A stretch of DNA of 64,000 nt, taken from assembly GCF_007559025.1 (NCBI RefSeq), contig NZ_CP041765.1, positions 1,608,679 to 1,672,678 of the forward strand, written 5' to 3'. Every line of letters begins with the position of its first letter. Positions within the stretch are counted from its first letter, which is position 1. This stretch comes from Tomitella fengzijianii (lineage in GTDB: Bacteria; Actinomycetota; Actinomycetes; Mycobacteriales; Mycobacteriaceae). A program made the translations under genes and the position numbers. Shown in pieces: positions 55,556 to 64,000 of this stretch. The notes beneath the pieces were generated by a model. The model worked only from the letters and a program-made list of their open reading frames with translations. It did not search any database and was not told where the DNA came from.

Positions 55556-57559
55556 GTGGAGTTGTCGGTAGGTGGCGGAACGCACCGCGACGGGTCGTCA
55601 CGTGCGCCACGGCGGCGCGCTGTGGACGGCGCCGGGGTCAGGCGTCGCGGCACGGTGGGCGCCGTGGCGCTGGCCGCTTCGGTATCGCTGCTGGCGGGCT
55701 GCACCGCGTCGCCGGACCCGGCGGTGGAGAGCCCCAGCGAGACCGTGCCCGCCCCCATCCAGACCACGGAGCTTTCCGTCACCGTCGCCATGGACGGGAT
55801 CGGTCACGGATTCAATCCGCACCTGCTGGCGGACCAGTCGCCGGCCACCGATGCTGTCGCGGACCTGGTGCTGCCGAGCATGTTCCGACTTGCGCCGGAC
55901 CCCGAGGACCCCGCCAGGCTGACGTTGCAGCCGGATTCCTCGGTGCTCGATGCGGCCGTGGTGGTGAACCAGGATCCGTTCACCGTGGAGTACCGGCTGA
56001 GCACCGAGGCGCAATGGTCCGACAGCGCGCCCATCGCGGTCGAAGACTTCCAGTACCTGTGGCAGCAGATGGTGACCGCGCCGGGGGCGGTCGCGCCGTC
56101 GGGTTACCGGCAGATCACCGACATCCGCGCCGTCGGCGGCGGCGGCAAGACGGTGCAGGTGGTGTTCGCGCGGCCCTACGATTCCTGGCGCGACCTGTTC
56201 CGCGCACTCGTCCCGGCACACCTGCTCAAGGACATGCCGGGCGGTTTCGAGACGGGGCTCGACGACGGCGTACCCGTGTCCGGTTCGCGCTTCAAGGTCT
56301 CCACGGTGGACAGGGGCCGCGGCCAGATCCTGCTGGAGCGCAACGACCGCTTCTGGGGGCCCCCTGCCACGCCCGACCGCGTGGTGATCCGCCGGGCCGG
56401 CAGCACCGCGCAGTTGTCCGAGGCGCTCCGCGGCGGCGACGTGCAGGTGTTCGACGTACGGGCCGGTGAGGCCGCGCTGAGCCAGTTGTCGGCCGTCGGC
56501 GGCGTGCAGGCACGGCGCGCGGACCGTGCCCGCTCGCTGTCGCTGACGCTCAACGCCCGCGCGCCGCACCTGCGGGACGTGCAGCTGCGTCGGGCGTTGC
56601 TGGACCTGCTGGACCCGCAGCGGCTGGCGTTGATCGGGGCGGACAGCGAGGCCGGGGCCCGGTGGGTCGGTTCCGCCACGGCGGTGCCTTCGGACCCCGC
56701 GTACCGCGTCACGGCACCGCCGCGGATGCCGCGCGAGGCCGCCCAGGACATCCTGCGGGCCGCCGGTTACGGGCTCGCCGCGCCCGACGGCGAAACCTCG
56801 GACGATCCTGTGCTGCAGATCAAGATCGGCGTTCCCCGCGGCGACACCAAGGCATCGGAGGTCGCCAGCACGGTCGCCGACGTGTGGACCGCCGCCGGGG
56901 TGGACGCGTCGGTCGCGGAGATCGACCCGGAGACGCTGTACGGCGACGCGCTGACCACCGGCGCCGTCGACGCCGTCGTCGGGTGGGAGGACGTGGACGT
57001 CGACCTGGCGGCGCGGGTCGCCGCGCGGTACGGCTGCGACGGGTCGGCGGTGTCCGTCCACGCCCCCGTGCCGCCCGCGGAAGCGCCGGCCGCCCCGAAG
57101 ACGGTGGAGCCCACCGCACCCCCCGCGGCCTCCGCCTCGGCTGCACCCACCGCTTCGCCTGCGGCGCCCACCGGGACCGCCACGCCGGCTCCCCGACCGG
57201 TGCCGCCGCTCGCACCCGGCGACCCGGCGCGCAAGAACTTCGCGCAGCCGCAGGCGGCGCCGAGCAATATCGGCGGGGTCTGCGACGAGGAGCTGCAGCC
57301 GGTGATCGCCCGCGCACTGCAAGGCGAGATCGACGATGACCGGCTCGTCGAGGAGGTCGACCCGGCCGCGTGGTCGTTGGCCACGGTACTGCCGATCATG
57401 CAGGACACCGGCGTGGTGGGCTCGACGAGCGCGATCGAGGGCACCATGCTGGGGGATGGGCTGCTGGCCTCGGCGCTGTTCGTCAACGCCGCCGGCTGGC
57501 ATCGCACGCCGGGGCGGGCAGAGCCGGAGCACCCCACGACGACGACGCCCCCGAAGTGA
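55556..57559 (+). CDS. lpqW: LpqW-like lipoprotein, family 5 solute-binding fold
   Basis: A 667-residue predicted lipoprotein with a lipobox SLLAGC near residue 46 after a hydrophobic stretch. It has the family 5 (peptide/nickel) substrate-binding fold: GFNPHLLADQSPATDAVADLVLPSMFRLAP, WSDSAPIAVEDFQYLWQQM and RRALLDLLDPQRLALIG. In mycobacteria LpqW sits at the branch point between PIM and lipoarabinomannan synthesis and interacts functionally with PimE, which lies upstream here. A Pro/Ala-rich insert of about 70 residues is present near 500-570. GTG 55556 or TTG 55562 could be the start; both fit the upstream GAGGGGAG. Confidence 0.82.
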   Translation: MELSVGGGTHRDGSSRAPRRRAVDGAGVRRRGTVGAVALAASVSLLAGCTASPDPAVESPSETVPAPIQTTELSVTVAMDGIGHGFNPHLLADQSPATDAVADLVLPSMFRLAPDPEDPARLTLQPDSSVLDAAVVVNQDPFTVEYRLSTEAQWSDSAPIAVEDFQYLWQQMVTAPGAVAPSGYRQITDIRAVGGGGKTVQVVFARPYDSWRDLFRALVPAHLLKDMPGGFETGLDDGVPVSGSRFKVSTVDRGRGQILLERNDRFWGPPATPDRVVIRRAGSTAQLSEALRGGDVQVFDVRAGEAALSQLSAVGGVQARRADRARSLSLTLNARAPHLRDVQLRRALLDLLDPQRLALIGADSEAGARWVGSATAVPSDPAYRVTAPPRMPREAAQDILRAAGYGLAAPDGETSDDPVLQIKIGVPRGDTKASEVASTVADVWTAAGVDASVAEIDPETLYGDALTTGAVDAVVGWEDVDVDLAARVAARYGCDGSAVSVHAPVPPAEAPAAPKTVEPTAPPAASASAAPTASPAAPTGTATPAPRPVPPLAPGDPARKNFAQPQAAPSNIGGVCDEELQPVIARALQGEIDDDRLVEEVDPAAWSLATVLPIMQDTGVVGSTSAIEGTMLGDGLLASALFVNAAGWHRTPGRAEPEHPTTTTPPK

Positions 57560-57632
57560 GGCGGCCCGAAGAGGAGCGGTGCGAAGTGCCACGGCCCCGG
57601 TCGGCGACCGCGAAGTGCGATGGGAGGACGCG

Positions 57633-58532
57633 ATGACCGACGGCGAAGACGGCGGGTCCGCGGCAGGTGTGCACGCCGGCCAGCGGATGCTGCTGGTGCA
57701 TGCGCATCCCGACGACGAGACGATCACCACCGGCGGCACGATCGCCCGCTACCTCGAGGAGGGAGCCGAGGTCACCATCGTCACCTGCACGCTGGGCGAG
57801 CAGGGCGAGGTGATCGGCGACGAGTGGGCGCAGCTCGTGGCGGAGGAGTCGGATCAGCTGGGCGGCTACCGGATCATGGAGCTCTCCGCGGCGCTGGCGG
57901 CGTTGGGCGGCCCGGGCCACCGGTTCCTCGGCGGTGCGGGCCGGTGGCGTGACTCCGGCATGGCCGGCACGCCGGCGGCGGAGCATCCGCGGGCCTTCGT
58001 CCGCGCAGACGAGTCGGAGACGGTGGGGGAGCTGGCCGCCGTGATCGCCGAACTGCGTCCGCACGTGGTGATCACCTACGGCCCGGACGGCGGCTACGGG
58101 CACCCGGACCACATCCGCGCGCACACGGTCACGATGGCGGCGGTGGAACGTGCACGCGAAAGCTGGGACACCGCCAAGGTGTATTGGACGGTGTCCGAGG
58201 ACGAGGCCGTCGCAGCCGGGCTCGCGGACCTGGGCCCGGTGCCCGGAACCTGGTCGGTGCCGCAGGCGGGCGCGCTGCCCGCGGTCCCGGCGTCTTCGGT
58301 CACCGCCGAGGTGGACATTTCGGGGTACCTCGAAGCCAAGCGGGCGGCGCTGTCCGCCCATGCGACCCAGGTGCAGGTGGCGGACGGCGGGCGGGCGTAC
58401 GCGCTGTCCAACGACATCGCGCAGCCCGTCGTCGCACGCGAGTTCTTCATCCTGGCGCGCGGCGGCGCGGGCCGGTCGGGGCGGGCGGGGCGCGAAACCG
58501 ACCTGCTGGCGGGTGTCGACGCCGGCTCCTGA
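57633..58532 (+). CDS. mshB: N-acetyl-1-D-myo-inositol-2-amino-2-deoxy-alpha-D-glucopyranoside deacetylase
   Basis: A 299-residue zinc deacetylase for the second committed step of mycothiol synthesis, producing GlcN-Ins. The metal-binding motif VHAHPDDETITTGGTIARY is near residue 22, TCTLGEQGEVIGDEW follows, and the distal histidines are in GGYGHPDHIRAHT. Length and the ITYGPDGGYGHPDH segment fit true MshB better than the shorter PIG-L protein at 6.7 kb. GGGAGG lies 7 nt before the ATG at 57633. Gene order lpqW-mshB-membrane protein-fbiC is the mycobacterial one. Confidence 0.93.
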   Translation: MTDGEDGGSAAGVHAGQRMLLVHAHPDDETITTGGTIARYLEEGAEVTIVTCTLGEQGEVIGDEWAQLVAEESDQLGGYRIMELSAALAALGGPGHRFLGGAGRWRDSGMAGTPAAEHPRAFVRADESETVGELAAVIAELRPHVVITYGPDGGYGHPDHIRAHTVTMAAVERARESWDTAKVYWTVSEDEAVAAGLADLGPVPGTWSVPQAGALPAVPASSVTAEVDISGYLEAKRAALSAHATQVQVADGGRAYALSNDIAQPVVAREFFILARGGAGRSGRAGRETDLLAGVDAGS

Positions 58533-58605
58533 ACCCGTTGCCGGCGGGCCGGGCCGGGTGCGGGCGGCGCGGAGTCCGCTTGAGGCGCGCGCCGGCCGAA
58601 GCCGC

Positions 58606-58611
58606 TAGCAT
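58606..58611 (+). promoter_or_regulatory. -10 element upstream of 54-residue ORF
   Basis: TAGCAT, about 100 nt before the small ORF, giving a plausible separate promoter after mshB. Confidence 0.4.
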
Positions 58612-58715
58612 GTGAGGTCACGTGGGTCGGGGAGGCGTTTCGGGCCGGTCGGGGCCGGTACGGGGGTTCGGGGCCTTCACGGACGATGGGAACAGTCGAG
58701 AACCGGAGGTATCCG

Positions 58716-58880
58716 ATGCACACGGCCACGTCGCTGGACCTGGTGCCGCCCTTCATATCGCCCGAGCAACTGCACGGGTCGTACACGGGGTCCATCCTCA
58801 ATCTGGCGCAGAGCCAGGCGCACGAGCTGCCGATGCTCGAGCGCGTCATGTCGATCCTCGCGGGGATCGTCGGCGTATGA
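58716..58880 (+). CDS. Small protein of unknown function, 54 aa
   Basis: A 54-residue ORF with an excellent ribosome binding site (GGAGG, 6 nt before ATG 58716). It reads MHTATSLDLVPPFISPEQLHG, then a helix ILNLAQSQAHELPMLERV and a short hydrophobic end MSILAGIVGV that could lie against the membrane. Its TGA overlaps the ATG of the following membrane gene (ATGA), indicating translational coupling. No family is recognised. In M. tuberculosis nothing comparable is annotated between mshB and Rv1171, though such small genes are often missed. Confidence 0.65.
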   Translation: MHTATSLDLVPPFISPEQLHGSYTGSILNLAQSQAHELPMLERVMSILAGIVGV

Positions 58881-59305
58881 GCGCTCCGGCCGCCGTTCCG
58901 GTGCGCCCGGAGGACCCGATCGATTCGTCGTGGGGCCGCGCGGCGCTGGCCGTCCTGCTGTTGGCCGACGGGCTGGCGGTGGGCCTGATCTCGGTGTTCT
59001 TCCTCCCGCTGTGGGTGGGGAGCGTGCCGGTGCCGTTGGTGATCCTCGGTGCCGCATTCGCGAACCTGGGGCTGGTCATGCTCGCCGCGCGGTTCACCGA
59101 CCGGACCTTGCTTATCGCGACGCCGCTGATCGGGTGGCTGGTGGTGTACCTGCTGGCCGCGGCGGGTGGTCCGGGCGGTGACGGCGTGCTGCCGTCGGAC
59201 TGGCGCGCGTTGCTGCTGCTGTTCGTCGGCCTCGTCCCGGCCGGCATCCATCTGGGCAACCGCGCGCTCGCGCGGTCCTTCGCAAAGGGTGCCGCGGGCC
59301 GGTGA
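58877..59305 (+). CDS. Membrane protein, four helices (Rv1171-like)
   Basis: A 142-residue integral membrane protein with four hydrophobic segments: ALAVLLLADGLAVGLISVFFLPLWV, PLVILGAAFANLGLVMLAA, LLIATPLIGWLVVYLLAAA and ALLLLFVGLVPAGIHLG. The N-terminus is cytoplasmic and acidic, the C-terminus basic. It occupies the position of Rv1171 between mshB and fbiC. The function is unknown. The ATG at 58877 overlaps the stop of the 54-residue ORF, so the two are probably translated together. Confidence 0.75.
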   Translation: MSAPAAVPVRPEDPIDSSWGRAALAVLLLADGLAVGLISVFFLPLWVGSVPVPLVILGAAFANLGLVMLAARFTDRTLLIATPLIGWLVVYLLAAAGGPGGDGVLPSDWRALLLLFVGLVPAGIHLGNRALARSFAKGAAGR

Positions 59306-59342
59306 GCTGCGCGGGGTGAGCTGCGCGGGGTGACCTGCGCGG
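59301..59342 (+). repeat. Three tandem 14-bp repeats over a stop codon
   Basis: GGTGAGCTGCGCGG occurs at 59301-59314 and 59315-59328, and once more with one change (GGTGACCTGCGCGG) at 59329-59342. The stop codon of the membrane gene lies inside the first unit, so gain or loss of units would not change the protein. Confidence 0.7.
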
Positions 59343-59353
59343 GGCGCGGGGGA

Positions 59354-59509
59354 TCAATCCGAGGGGAGGGCGCTCTCACAGCGCGGGCAGGCCACGGCTG
59401 AACGGTCCTCGATGAACAGCCCGCATTCGGGGCAGACCCGGTTGAGCCAGCAGGCGGGGTCGCCGCCGAGATCCTCGTCGTAGTCGGGACGTGCGTTCTC
59501 GTCAGGCAT
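59354..59509 (-). CDS. Small zinc-ribbon protein
   Basis: A 51-residue protein with two CxxC knuckles, [28 protein letters not shown], which should bind one zinc ion, preceded by an acidic segment [23 protein letters not shown]. Such ribbons act as protein- or nucleic-acid-binding modules; the role here is unknown. The ATG at 59509 has GGAGG immediately upstream, slightly closer than usual. It lies on the opposite strand between the membrane gene and fbiC and diverges from fbiC. Confidence 0.65.
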   Translation of the reverse strand: MPDENARPDYDEDLGGDPACWLNRVCPECGLFIEDRSAVACPRCESALPSD

Positions 59510-59628
59510 ACCTCCATCATGTGCCCGCCGGCGATACCGCGCACGGCGCGCGTGCGGGGAAGCCGTGGCGGGACGGCATGGTGGGAGGGCGTTGGCGTGT
59601 GCCGCGGCCGATGGAGCATCATCGGGGA

Positions 59629-62244
59629 GTGACTTCCACCGGTTCCGGCGATCGAACGAGCACACCGCTTTCCCATCCGACGACTCCCGCGGCCCCGCCG
59701 TCGCCGGCGGCGATGAGACGGGCGCTGCGGCGCGCCGACGACGGCGTGGCGCTGAACGTCGCGGAATCCGCCGTTCTTCTGGGTGCGCGCGGCGCGGATC
59801 TCGACCGGCTCTGCGCGGCGGCGGCGCGGGTGCGCGACGCAGGCCTGCGCGCCGAGGGCCGCATCGGGGCCGACGGGCGCGGCATCATCACCTACTCCCG
59901 CAAGGTGTTCATCCCGCTCACCCGGTTGTGCCGGGACCGCTGCCACTACTGCACCTTCGTCACCGTGCCGGGAAAGCTGCGCGCGGCGGGCCAGGGCGCG
60001 TTCCTGGAGCCGGACGAGGTGCTGCAGATCGCGCGCGAGGGCGCGGCGCTCGGCTGCAAGGAGGCGCTGTTCACGCTGGGCGACAGGCCCGAGGACCGCT
60101 GGCCCGAGGCGCGCACCTGGCTGGAGGAGCGCGGCTACGAATCCACGCTGGACTACGTCCGTGCCATGTCGATCCGGGTGCTGGAGGAGACCGGGCTGCT
60201 TCCGCACCTGAATCCCGGGGTGATGTCCTGGGCGGAACTGTCGCGGCTCAAGCCGGTCGCGCCCTCGATGGGCATGATGCTCGAGACCACCTCCGAGCGG
60301 TTGTTCACCGACCAGGGCGAGGCGCATTACGGCAGCCCGGACAAGGATCCGGCAGTGCGGGTCCGGACGCTCACCGACGCGGGGCGGCTGACGATCCCGT
60401 TCACCACGGGCATCCTCGTCGGGATCGGCGAGGACGTACGCGAACGCGCGGAGTCAGTCCACGAACTCCGCCGCCTGCACAAGGCTTTCGGGCACATCCA
60501 GGAGGTGATCGTCCAGAATTTCCGGGCCAAGGGCGACACCGCCATGCGGCTGGCCGCCGACGCGGACATCGAGACCTACCGTGCCGCCATCGCCGTCACC
60601 CGGCTCGTGATGGGGCCGTCCATGCGGATCCAGGCGCCGCCGAACCTCGTCTCGCCGGAGGAATGCGCCATGCTCCTCGAGGCGGGCGTGGACGACTGGG
60701 GAGGGGTCTCGCCGCTCACGCCCGACCACGTCAATCCGGAGCGGCCGTGGCCGGAGATCGCATCGCTCGCCGGGATCACCGCGGCGGGGGGCTTCGAATT
60801 GGGGGAGCGGCTGGCCGCGCAGCCGAAGTACATCGCCGCCGGCCAGCCGTGGATCGACCCGCGGATCGCCGCGCACGTGGCCGCGCTTGCGGATCCGGCG
60901 ACGGGCCTCGCCAGTACGGACGCGTCGCCGCGGGGGCTGCCCTGGCAGGAGCCGGACCCGCAGTGGGAATCGAGCGGCCGGGTGGACCTGGAGACCGCTA
61001 TCGACGTCGAGGGCCGGCGTAGTGAGACGCGCAGCGACCTCGGCAGCGCGTTCGGCGACTGGGACACCGTGCGCGAGCAGGTCCTGGCCATCGAACATCA
61101 GCGCGACGGCGCGCCTGAGCGGCTGGATTCGGAGGTCCTCGCGGCGCTGCGGCACGCTGAGGCGGACCCGGCGGGATGCAGCCGCGAGGAGTACGTGGCG
61201 CTCGCGGAGGCGGATGGCGCCGGCCTGGAAGCCGTGGTGTCGCTGGCGGATTCGCTGCGCCGCGACGTGGTCGGCGACGACGTCACCTACATCGTCAACC
61301 GGAACATCAACTTCACCAACATCTGCTACACGGGCTGCCGCTTCTGCGCCTTCGCGCAGCGCAAGGGGGACGCGGACGCGTTCACGTTGTCGGCGCGGGA
61401 GGTGGCGGACCGCGCGTGGGAGGCGCACGTCGCGGGCGCCACCGAGGTGTGCATGCAGGGCGGCATCGACCCGGAGCTGCCCGTCACCGGCTACGCCGAC
61501 CTGGTGCGCGCGGTCAAGGCACGCGTCCCGTCGATGCACGTGCACGCGTTCAGCCCGATGGAGATCGTCAACGGCGCGTCACGCGGGGGCGAGAGCGTGC
61601 GCGAATGGCTGACCGCGCTCAAGGAGGCGGGGCTCGACACCATCCCGGGCACCGCCGCGGAGATCCTCGACGACGAGGTGCGCTGGGTGCTGACCAAGGG
61701 CAAGCTGCCCACCGCGGAGTGGGTGGACGTGATCACGACCGCGCACGAGGTGGGTCTGCCGTCGAGCTCGACGATGATGTACGGCCACGTGGACGCCCCG
61801 CACCATTGGGTGGGGCACCTGGAGGTGATCCGGGGGATCCAGGACCGCACCGGCGGTTTCACCGAGTTCGTGCTGCTGCCGTTCGTGCACCAGTCGTCGC
61901 CGCTCTACCTGGCGGGCGCGTCGCGGCCGGGGCCCACCATGCGTGAGAACAGGGCGGCGCACGCGTTGGCCCGGATCATGCTGCACGGCCGGATCGCCAA
62001 CATCCAGACCAGCTGGGTCAAGCTCGGCGTCGAGGGCACGCAGGCGATGCTGCAGGGCGGGGCCAACGACCTGGGCGGCACGCTGATGGAAGAGACGATC
62101 TCGCGCATGGCGGGCTCCACGAACGGGTCGGAGAAATCCGTGGCCGAGTTGCATGACATGGCTGCGGGCATCGGCAGGCCGGCGCGGCAGCGGACCACGC
62201 TGTACGCGCCCGTGGACTCCCCGGTGACCGTGAGTGCACCCTGA
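59629..62244 (+). CDS. fbiC: 7,8-didemethyl-8-hydroxy-5-deazariboflavin (FO) synthase
   Basis: An 871-residue bifunctional radical-SAM enzyme making the F420 chromophore FO from tyrosine and 5-amino-6-ribitylaminouracil. The N-terminal CofG half has the cluster motif C101-x3-C105-x2-C108 (CRDRCHYC) and the C-terminal CofH half C566-x3-C570-x2-C573 (CYTGCRFC). Other landmarks: [42 protein letters not shown] and a complete C-terminus. The frame opens at 59491, but homology begins near residue 25; GTG 59629 is preferred, with CATCAT 6 nt upstream. It provides F420 for many mycobacterial-type oxidoreductases. Confidence 0.95.
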   Translation: MTSTGSGDRTSTPLSHPTTPAAPPSPAAMRRALRRADDGVALNVAESAVLLGARGADLDRLCAAAARVRDAGLRAEGRIGADGRGIITYSRKVFIPLTRLCRDRCHYCTFVTVPGKLRAAGQGAFLEPDEVLQIAREGAALGCKEALFTLGDRPEDRWPEARTWLEERGYESTLDYVRAMSIRVLEETGLLPHLNPGVMSWAELSRLKPVAPSMGMMLETTSERLFTDQGEAHYGSPDKDPAVRVRTLTDAGRLTIPFTTGILVGIGEDVRERAESVHELRRLHKAFGHIQEVIVQNFRAKGDTAMRLAADADIETYRAAIAVTRLVMGPSMRIQAPPNLVSPEECAMLLEAGVDDWGGVSPLTPDHVNPERPWPEIASLAGITAAGGFELGERLAAQPKYIAAGQPWIDPRIAAHVAALADPATGLASTDASPRGLPWQEPDPQWESSGRVDLETAIDVEGRRSETRSDLGSAFGDWDTVREQVLAIEHQRDGAPERLDSEVLAALRHAEADPAGCSREEYVALAEADGAGLEAVVSLADSLRRDVVGDDVTYIVNRNINFTNICYTGCRFCAFAQRKGDADAFTLSAREVADRAWEAHVAGATEVCMQGGIDPELPVTGYADLVRAVKARVPSMHVHAFSPMEIVNGASRGGESVREWLTALKEAGLDTIPGTAAEILDDEVRWVLTKGKLPTAEWVDVITTAHEVGLPSSSTMMYGHVDAPHHWVGHLEVIRGIQDRTGGFTEFVLLPFVHQSSPLYLAGASRPGPTMRENRAAHALARIMLHGRIANIQTSWVKLGVEGTQAMLQGGANDLGGTLMEETISRMAGSTNGSEKSVAELHDMAAGIGRPARQRTTLYAPVDSPVTVSAP

Positions 62245-62269
62245 GCGGCGGCGCCGGACGCGACGGCGT

Positions 62270-62275
62270 CATAAT
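62270..62275 (+). promoter_or_regulatory. -10 element of fdxC promoter
   Basis: CATAAT, 60 nt before the fdxC start; one of few AT-rich hexamers in this gap. Confidence 0.4.
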
Positions 62276-62334
62276 CGACGGTGGTCGCCCACGCTTCTGC
62301 GGCGGCCGCTCGATGAAAGGGAGGGCTCACGGCA

Positions 62335-62658
62335 GTGACCTACGTGATCGCAGAACCATGTGTCGATGTGTTGGATCGTGCGTGCGTCGAGGAATGCCCC
62401 GTGGACTGTATCTACGAGGGCAAACGCATGCTGTACATCCAGCCCGATGAATGCGTCGACTGCGGAGCGTGTGAGCCGGTGTGTCCGGTGGAGGCGATCT
62501 TCTACGAGGACGACGTCCCCGACGAGTGGGAGCGCTACACGGCGGCCAACGTCGACTTCTTCGACACGTTGGGGTCCCCGGGGGGCGCATCGAAGGTGGG
62601 CGTGACCGACCACGACCCGGAGTGGATCATGAAGCTTCCGCCCATGGGCGAGGAATGA
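62335..62658 (+). CDS. fdxC: Ferredoxin, 7Fe type
   Basis: A 107-residue low-potential electron carrier with one [3Fe-4S] and one [4Fe-4S] cluster. Cysteines: PCVDVLDRACVEECPVDC for the first site, DECVDCGACEPVCPVEA for the second; YEGKRMLYIQPDECVDCG is diagnostic of the FdxA/FdxC family. GAAAGGGAGGG lies about 12 nt before the GTG at 62335. It is placed between fbiC and the dapC-like aminotransferase as in M. tuberculosis (Rv1177). It may feed desaturases, P450s or radical-SAM enzymes. Confidence 0.94.
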   Translation: MTYVIAEPCVDVLDRACVEECPVDCIYEGKRMLYIQPDECVDCGACEPVCPVEAIFYEDDVPDEWERYTAANVDFFDTLGSPGGASKVGVTDHDPEWIMKLPPMGEE

Positions 62659-62696
62659 CCCGTCCACGATGATGACCCGTTTCCACTGATGACAGA

Positions 62697-62754
62697 GTGT
62701 TGACGGCACACGCGCGCCCCGCCGGCCGGCGGGGCGCGCGTGTGCCGTCAACAC
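62697..62754 (+). terminator. 58-nt perfect palindrome, terminator of fdxC
   Basis: The two 29-nt halves, 62697-62725 and 62726-62754, are exact reverse complements with no interruption (outer ends GTGTTGACGG and CCGTCAACAC, centre GCCGGCCGGC). It starts 39 nt past the fdxC stop and ends 22 nt before dapC. The transcript would form a very stable hairpin with a 4-nt central loop. Confidence 0.8.
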
Positions 62755-62776
62755 CCACGATGTGAGGAATTCTTCT

Positions 62777-63892
62777 GTGCGCACACCGCTGACGGGCACG
62801 CTGCCCGGGTTCCCGTGGGATACGCTCGCCGCCGCCAAGGCGGAGGCCGGGGCGCACCCGGACGGCATCGCGGACCTGTCCGTGGGCACCCCGGTGGATC
62901 CCGTCGCCCCGGTGATCCGCGAGGCGCTCGCGTCGGTCGCGGACGCACCCGGCTACCCGACGACGGCGGGCACTCCCGCGCTGCAGGAGGCCGCGCTCGC
63001 GGCGCTGGGCCGGCGCTTCGGGATCGGGTCCGGGCACGGGGCGCCGCGACTCGGCATGGTCCCGGCCATCGGCACCAAGGAGATGATCGCGTCGCTGCCG
63101 TCGCACCTCGGCCTGGGGGCGCAGGACACGGTCGTCATCCCCGAGTTGGCCTACCCGACATACGAGGTGGGTGCGCTTCTTGCCGGGGCGCGCCCCGTCC
63201 GCGCGGACGGCACCGCGCAGCTGGGCCCGGCCCCCGTGACGATGATCTTCATCAATTCGCCCGCGAACCCCAGTGGGAGGATCCTCGGCGTGGACCACCT
63301 GCGCAAGGTGGTCGACTGGGCGCGTCAGCGCGGCGCCATCGTCGTATCCGACGAGTGCTACCTGGGCCTGGCCTGGGACGCGGAGGCGGTGTCGATCCTC
63401 GACGAGCGGGTGCACGGCGGCGACGTGACGGGGCTGATCGCGATCCACTCGCTGTCGAAGACGTCGAGCCTGGCCAGTTACCGCGCGGGGTTCGCGGCGG
63501 GCGATCCGGCGTTGCTGGGCGAGCTCCTCGAGGTGCGCAAGCATGCGGGGCTCATGCTGCCGCTGCCGGTGCAGGCGGCGATGGTGGCCGCGCTCACCGA
63601 CGACGCGCACGAGGCCGAGCAGCGTGAGCGTTACCGGCGCCGCCGTGCGGTCCTGCGTCCGGCGGTGCTGAAGGCGGGCTTCCGGATCGATGACTCCGAC
63701 GGCGGGCTGTACCTGTGGGCCACGCGGGACGAGCCGTGCCGCGACACCGTCGACCGGCTGGCGGCGCTGGGCATCCTCGTCGCTCCCGGGGACTTCTACG
63801 GCCCCCGGGGCGCGCGGCACGTCCGGATGGCGCTCACCGCGTCGGACGACCGCATCGCCGCCGCCGCCGATCGGCTCGCCGACGCAGCATAG
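62777..63892 (+). CDS. dapC: Succinyldiaminopimelate transaminase (DapC-type aminotransferase)
   Basis: A 371-residue PLP-dependent class I aminotransferase of the actinobacterial DapC family, which makes N-succinyl-LL-diaminopimelate for lysine and peptidoglycan. The PLP lysine is in HSLSKTSSLASYRAGF, the cofactor aspartate and tyrosine in VSDECYLGLAWD, and the substrate motif INSPANPSGRILG is present. M. tuberculosis has the homologue Rv1178 in this position. GTG 62777 has GAGGAA 7 nt upstream; the GTG at 62762 would add five residues. The adjacent fdxC is cut off by a strong terminator, so transcription is separate. Confidence 0.88.
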   Translation: MRTPLTGTLPGFPWDTLAAAKAEAGAHPDGIADLSVGTPVDPVAPVIREALASVADAPGYPTTAGTPALQEAALAALGRRFGIGSGHGAPRLGMVPAIGTKEMIASLPSHLGLGAQDTVVIPELAYPTYEVGALLAGARPVRADGTAQLGPAPVTMIFINSPANPSGRILGVDHLRKVVDWARQRGAIVVSDECYLGLAWDAEAVSILDERVHGGDVTGLIAIHSLSKTSSLASYRAGFAAGDPALLGELLEVRKHAGLMLPLPVQAAMVAALTDDAHEAEQRERYRRRRAVLRPAVLKAGFRIDDSDGGLYLWATRDEPCRDTVDRLAALGILVAPGDFYGPRGARHVRMALTASDDRIAAAADRLADAA

Positions 63893-63895
63893 GCT
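63890..63895 (+). promoter_or_regulatory. -10 element overlapping the dapC stop codon
   Basis: TAGGCT begins with the TAG stop of dapC and lies 7 nt before the ATG at 63903, a leaderless arrangement. Confidence 0.45.
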
Positions 63896-63902
63896 GGCGG
63901 CC

Positions 63903-64000
63903 ATGGATGTTCAGGAGACCACGCGGCGGGTCCAGGAGGGGGTCGCCGCCGGGGCGAAGGTCGTGCGGTTCCGCGATGGCGTTCGCGACGACCAGCCGGA
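63903..64000 (+). CDS. Unknown protein, N-terminal fragment
   Basis: An ATG at 63903 opens a frame to the window edge, encoding 32 residues: MDVQETTRRVQEGVAAGAKV, then VRFRDGVRDDQP. The codon pattern (GC-rich third positions) and the leaderless promoter support a real gene, but there is too little to assign a family. Confidence 0.5.
   Translation, partial: MDVQETTRRVQEGVAAGAKVVRFRDGVRDDQP

Overview
The window is very GC-rich actinobacterial chromosome. The gene content points to the order Mycobacteriales: F420 biosynthesis (fbiC), mycothiol biosynthesis (mshB), a PimE-like polyprenol-phosphate mannosyltransferase, an LpqW-like lipoprotein and a DesA3-type desaturase. Several blocks keep the gene order of Mycobacterium tuberculosis: an Rv3143-like response regulator just before nuoA-N; pimE / phhB / mutT2 / typA / lpqW; and mshB / Rv1171-like / fbiC / fdxC / dapC-like aminotransferase. 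There are no PE/PPE genes, so a non-Mycobacterium member (for example Gordonia, Tsukamurella or Dietzia-like) is more likely; the genus cannot be fixed from the sequence alone.

Layout. 0-4.2 kb: small metabolic enzymes (partial VOC protein, GNAT, RibD-like reductase, NUDIX, VOC, RluA-type pseudouridine synthase, thiamine-binding protein). 4.26-6.62 kb: one IS30-family element interrupted by a second, intact IS30-family element, with a 3-bp target duplication. 6.7-12.2 kb: PIG-L deacetylase, GGCT-fold protein, FHA-ABC transporter, glutaminase-STAS and a response regulator. 12.4-28.4 kb: complete complex I operon nuoA-N with nuoE and nuoF fused into one frame. 28.5-32.7 kb: a secreted protein of unknown function coupled to a lipase-like protein lacking its catalytic serine, then an NDH-2-like flavoprotein. 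32.8-34.8 kb: a lower-GC islet with an IS30 end, a 5'-truncated MFS gene and a GNAT gene, bounded by a 40-bp inverted repeat. 34.9-46.8 kb: class I fumarase, CPBP protease, active-looking secreted lipase, a membrane-anchored copper nitrite reductase-like protein, MFS exporter, DesA3-type desaturase, secreted HNH nuclease and a secreted protein. 47.2-64 kb: pimE, phhB, a TPP-riboswitch-controlled thiamine ABC transporter (thiBPQ) whose ATPase is fused to MutT2, typA, lpqW, mshB, a 54-residue ORF with a membrane gene, a zinc-ribbon protein, fbiC, fdxC and dapC.

How the genes work together. Respiration dominates: complex I and an NDH-2-like enzyme are alternative entry points for NADH electrons, and the NirK-like protein may be a terminal or detoxifying nitrite reductase. 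The thiamine block couples TPP sensing, thiamine import and, through the fusion, nucleotide-pool sanitation. Many genes appear to be transcribed without a leader: a TANNNT -10 hexamer lies 6-8 nt before the start codon, and this decides several start choices below. Long open frames opposite real genes are GC-driven shadows and were left out.
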